Positions 61,700 through 64,000 of a stretch of DNA of 64,000 nt are shown one piece after another (position 1 is the stretch's first letter; each line of letters begins with the position of its first letter). A model generated the notes under the pieces. It was not told the origin of the DNA, made no database searches, and worked only from the letters and a program-made list of their open reading frames with translations. Where the stretch lies: positions 5,704,001-5,768,000 of the forward strand of contig NZ_CP018620.1 in NCBI RefSeq assembly GCF_001908275.1, given 5' to 3'. The DNA is from Paenibacillus xylanexedens. Its GTDB lineage: Bacteria; Bacillota; Bacilli; Paenibacillales; Paenibacillaceae. Both the position numbers and the translations under genes were made by a program.

Positions 61700-64000
61700 G
61701 TTGCACCTCCATTGCCTCATTGTGAACTACCACTTTCACATCGCTACCAAGCTTGTCATCAATCAGCTGTTTCATACGTTTGATGTCCAGACCAGTCTGA
61801 CAGGTCAGATGTACGTACAGACACTCTTCGTCGTAGCGAATAATCCATTCGAATTGGGCGAGTCCCGAATTCGAATCTTGGTCATCCGACGACTGAGACG
61901 ACATTGGGATCGCTTCGCTGCTGGAGCTGAAGCCTTGATAATTAAACAGAATTATCTGACGCGGCTCCTGTTCTGCTTGCCTGTAGGCAGTTCCCAATTG
62001 TTCCTGTATGCCATCATATTGTGCCGAGAGGGAAGAATCATGTGTAAGTGCCATAAAGTTAATGCTGTGTTGCTTCGTAAATTCCAGACGTTCCAACAGA
62101 TCTTCCTGTGTGAATTCACTGTCTACCAGCACTGGAATCAGATCTAGGAATTCTCCCACATAATCATAGTAGGATTCTTCACCATACTCCCTTCCGTAAT
62201 GCACCAGGGCTATTGGCAATTGGCTTATGTTCAGATAAGCCGCAATGATGTTGGCAAAAGTTTCAAAGCATGTCCACCAAACATCTGCAGGCTCCTTCCC
62301 TGCAAGGGACAACTCGACAGTCATCGCTGAAGGCAACAATGTTTCTGTTTCCTTCAACTTGTTCATGACGATGGCGTTACATCTATTCCATGCCTGAAGC
62401 GAAAATTGTTTCTTCATTTCATCTTCTGATACCCCTAAAGGGCCATGAGACAGAAAATTTACATAATCCTCATAATTTCGTACTTGGTACAGAAGATCAC
62501 TCTCGATCTCTATACCTTGCGGTCTATATAATGCCTTCGACTCAAGTTGCTGCTTGATGATCTGGGCACTCATACCATCAAACGCAAGGTGATCAAAACT
62601 CCAAATCAGCTTATGCTCCGTGGCTCCTGTACGCAAAATACACAGACGCCAAGGTAGTTCCTTCAACGTATACGTTTTGTGTAACAGAGACTGAACCAGT
62701 TTGTACTCCAACTGCTCAATCGTAGTCGAAGCATAATGACGAATATCAAGATACGGGATAAGCTGTTGCAGCATGTCCGCCGCTAACGATATATCACATG
62801 GATGCCAATACAATTGTTCTTCCTCATATATCATGCTGTGCAGCAACTGATGCCGGGATATAACCCCAAGAATCAGGTGTTTTACAGCTTGTTCATTCAA
62901 TTCGCCTTCCAGCGTTGTTGTAAATCCGCTTGCTCGTGAAGTCGTAGAAGCATGTGCTTGTTGAATTGGAGATAGTGGGAATTGACCCATAGGGGGCATG
63001 CCCGCCATAAAAGATGAAACCTGATTGCAGCTGTTTAAGACATGCAGGACCAGGCTGTCCAGTTGTTTCTCATGAAGTGTTATGTCCTGTGGTATGACTA
63101 TCGGGGACTGAATATGCAGGCTATCTTCGGACCAAACTGACGCCGGAGGATTAATATCTACCAATTTGGCAAGTCCTCTAACTGTCGGATATTGGAATAA
63201 TTCGTTCACATTGATGGCAATTCCTTCTTTTGCCAAAATTTGAGTGAATGCAATCGCTTTGAGCGAATGCCCCCCATTTTGAAAGAAGTGATCTTCCACA
63301 CCAATGCCTGGATTACCCAGGATCTGTCGCATGGCGGCAAGAATGACACGCTCTGTTTTTGTCCGAGGTGAACTCATCTCCAGAGACCTCTGCTGCTCTT
63401 CAACCAAATGCTCGGACAATGCCCTTCGGTCCACTTTGCCATTGGCATTAATCGGAAGATGATCCATTCGAATAATTCGTGCAGGCACCATGTACTCTGG
63501 CAGCTGCTGGTGAAGTTCTCTTCGAATATACTCAGCATCTGCTCCAGTATCGGTTGTATAAAAAGCGGCAATGTATAGACTTCCTGATGGTTCTGTAGCT
63601 GTCATGACAAAGGCATCACGAACTCCCGAAAGACGCTCCACGCAGTTGCCTATCTCCGATAACTCAATGCGGAAACCTCTAATTTTGACCTGGAAATCCG
63701 AACGTTCAATAAAAATCAGACTGCCGTCAGCCAGACGTTTGACGATGTCACCTGTCCGATACATTCGTTCTCCCTTGCGGAAGGGATCATCAAGAAAGTG
63801 TTTTCGGGTAAGATCCTCACGGTTAAGATATCCAATACCCACCGCATCCCCACTGATATACAGTTCCCCTGGAACGTTGGGTGGCACAGGCTTCAGCTCA
63901 TCATCCAGAACATACAAAGCTGTGTTAGACAGGGGGGAACCTATGGGCAGTGAGCCAGTATAAGGCTCTGTTTGCTGTAATAAGTGGTAGGAGGCAAAAA
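61689..64000 (-). CDS. NRPS, A-PCP-C end (5' part outside window)
   Basis: The frame is open to the right edge, so the N-terminal part is missing. First comes the end of an adenylation domain (LPIGSPLSNTALYVLDDELK, then GELYISGDAVGIGYLNRE, YRTGDIVKRLADGSLIFIER), then a PCP (DHFFQNGGHSLKAIAF), then a C-superfamily domain: PLSPIQQAHAS as C1 and FDHLAFDGMSAQII as the active-site motif, where the first His of HHxxxDG is Asp. ILFNYQGFS near the end recalls a motif of epimerisation domains, so the type of C domain is open. The amino acid code is outside the window. Confidence 0.9.
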   Translation of the reverse strand, partial: FASYHLLQQTEPYTGSLPIGSPLSNTALYVLDDELKPVPPNVPGELYISGDAVGIGYLNREDLTRKHFLDDPFRKGERMYRTGDIVKRLADGSLIFIERSDFQVKIRGFRIELSEIGNCVERLSGVRDAFVMTATEPSGSLYIAAFYTTDTGADAEYIRRELHQQLPEYMVPARIIRMDHLPINANGKVDRRALSEHLVEEQQRSLEMSSPRTKTERVILAAMRQILGNPGIGVEDHFFQNGGHSLKAIAFTQILAKEGIAINVNELFQYPTVRGLAKLVDINPPASVWSEDSLHIQSPIVIPQDITLHEKQLDSLVLHVLNSCNQVSSFMAGMPPMGQFPLSPIQQAHASTTSRASGFTTTLEGELNEQAVKHLILGVISRHQLLHSMIYEEEQLYWHPCDISLAADMLQQLIPYLDIRHYASTTIEQLEYKLVQSLLHKTYTLKELPWRLCILRTGATEHKLIWSFDHLAFDGMSAQIIKQQLESKALYRPQGIEIESDLLYQVRNYEDYVNFLSHGPLGVSEDEMKKQFSLQAWNRCNAIVMNKLKETETLLPSAMTVELSLAGKEPADVWWTCFETFANIIAAYLNISQLPIALVHYGREYGEESYYDYVGEFLDLIPVLVDSEFTQEDLLERLEFTKQHSINFMALTHDSSLSAQYDGIQEQLGTAYRQAEQEPRQIILFNYQGFSSSSEAIPMSSQSSDDQDSNSGLAQFEWIIRYDEECLYVHLTCQTGLDIKRMKQLIDDKLGSDVKVVVHNEAMEVQHVQ

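Noticed and set aside
50696..64000. Zwittermicin or iturin/mycosubtilin cluster
   Set aside because: It shares the hydroxymalonyl genes with the first and the FAAL-KS-AMT parts with the second, but gene order and domain splitting match neither as I know them.
1..64000. Mobile elements, integrases, tRNA and rRNA genes
   Set aside because: I looked for transposase-like proteins, terminal repeats and tRNA-like segments and saw none I could support.

Overview
The window looks like chromosomal DNA of an endospore-forming Firmicute, most probably Paenibacillus. The evidence is the Bacillus-type gene order yqeG-yqeH-aroE-yqeI-nadD-yqeK-rsfS-yqeM next to leuS and comER/comEABC, a spoVAC-D-E sporulation set, a T-box leader on leuS, GGAGG-type ribosome sites throughout, and a YesM/YesN-style two-component pair beside a sugar ABC operon. 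I read about 46 protein genes, two tiny membrane-protein genes, one T-box leader, several terminators and a few regulatory sites. I saw no rRNA, tRNA, CRISPR array or insertion sequence.

Layout. (1) 1-4962: late competence genes comEC (cut by the left edge), comEB and comEA on the minus strand, with comER divergent. (2) 4943-15287: leuS with a T-box leader, an APH-like kinase, and the yqe housekeeping operon (yqeG, yqeH, aroE, yqeI, nadD, yqeK, rsfS, then cvfB and yqeM), all on the minus strand. (3) 15398-19815: a MoxR / DUF58 / transglutaminase operon. (4) 20024-21896: spoVAC-spoVAD-spoVAE behind a possible sigma-G promoter. (5) 22087-25063: a 27-codon membrane peptide, an M42 aminopeptidase, a 107-codon unknown, a 37-codon membrane peptide and a YdjM-type membrane protein. 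(6) 25225-32576: a biotin-independent malonate decarboxylase operon mdcA-B-C-DE-G-H, with beta and gamma subunits in one chain, facing the divergent LysR gene mdcR. (7) 32515-37681: a membrane acyltransferase and nirB-nirD-nirC behind a promoter with two FNR-like boxes. (8) 37972-44574: an HD nucleotidase, a two-component system and a sugar ABC importer with a CcpA-type cre site. (9) 44736-64000: a co-oriented PKS/NRPS gene cluster that runs off the right edge.

The biosynthetic cluster is the most interesting part. In transcription order it holds the end of an NRPS (A-PCP-C), a FAAL-ACP-KS protein with no recognisable acyltransferase core, a free ACP, an acyl-CoA dehydrogenase, a free acyltransferase, a free PLP aminotransferase of the GSA type, a 3-hydroxyacyl-CoA dehydrogenase, an FkbH-like glyceryl-ACP enzyme, a second free ACP, a CPBP-like membrane protein, a type II thioesterase, an ABC permease and ATPase, a TetR regulator with its own palindrome, and an MFS pump. 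The FkbH/ACP/dehydrogenase set without an O-methyltransferase points to hydroxymalonyl-ACP. With the fatty-acid-activating KS protein and the free aminotransferase it suggests a 3-amino-2-hydroxy fatty acyl unit made by free-standing parts and joined to a peptide. This is inference; I could not match the cluster to a known product.
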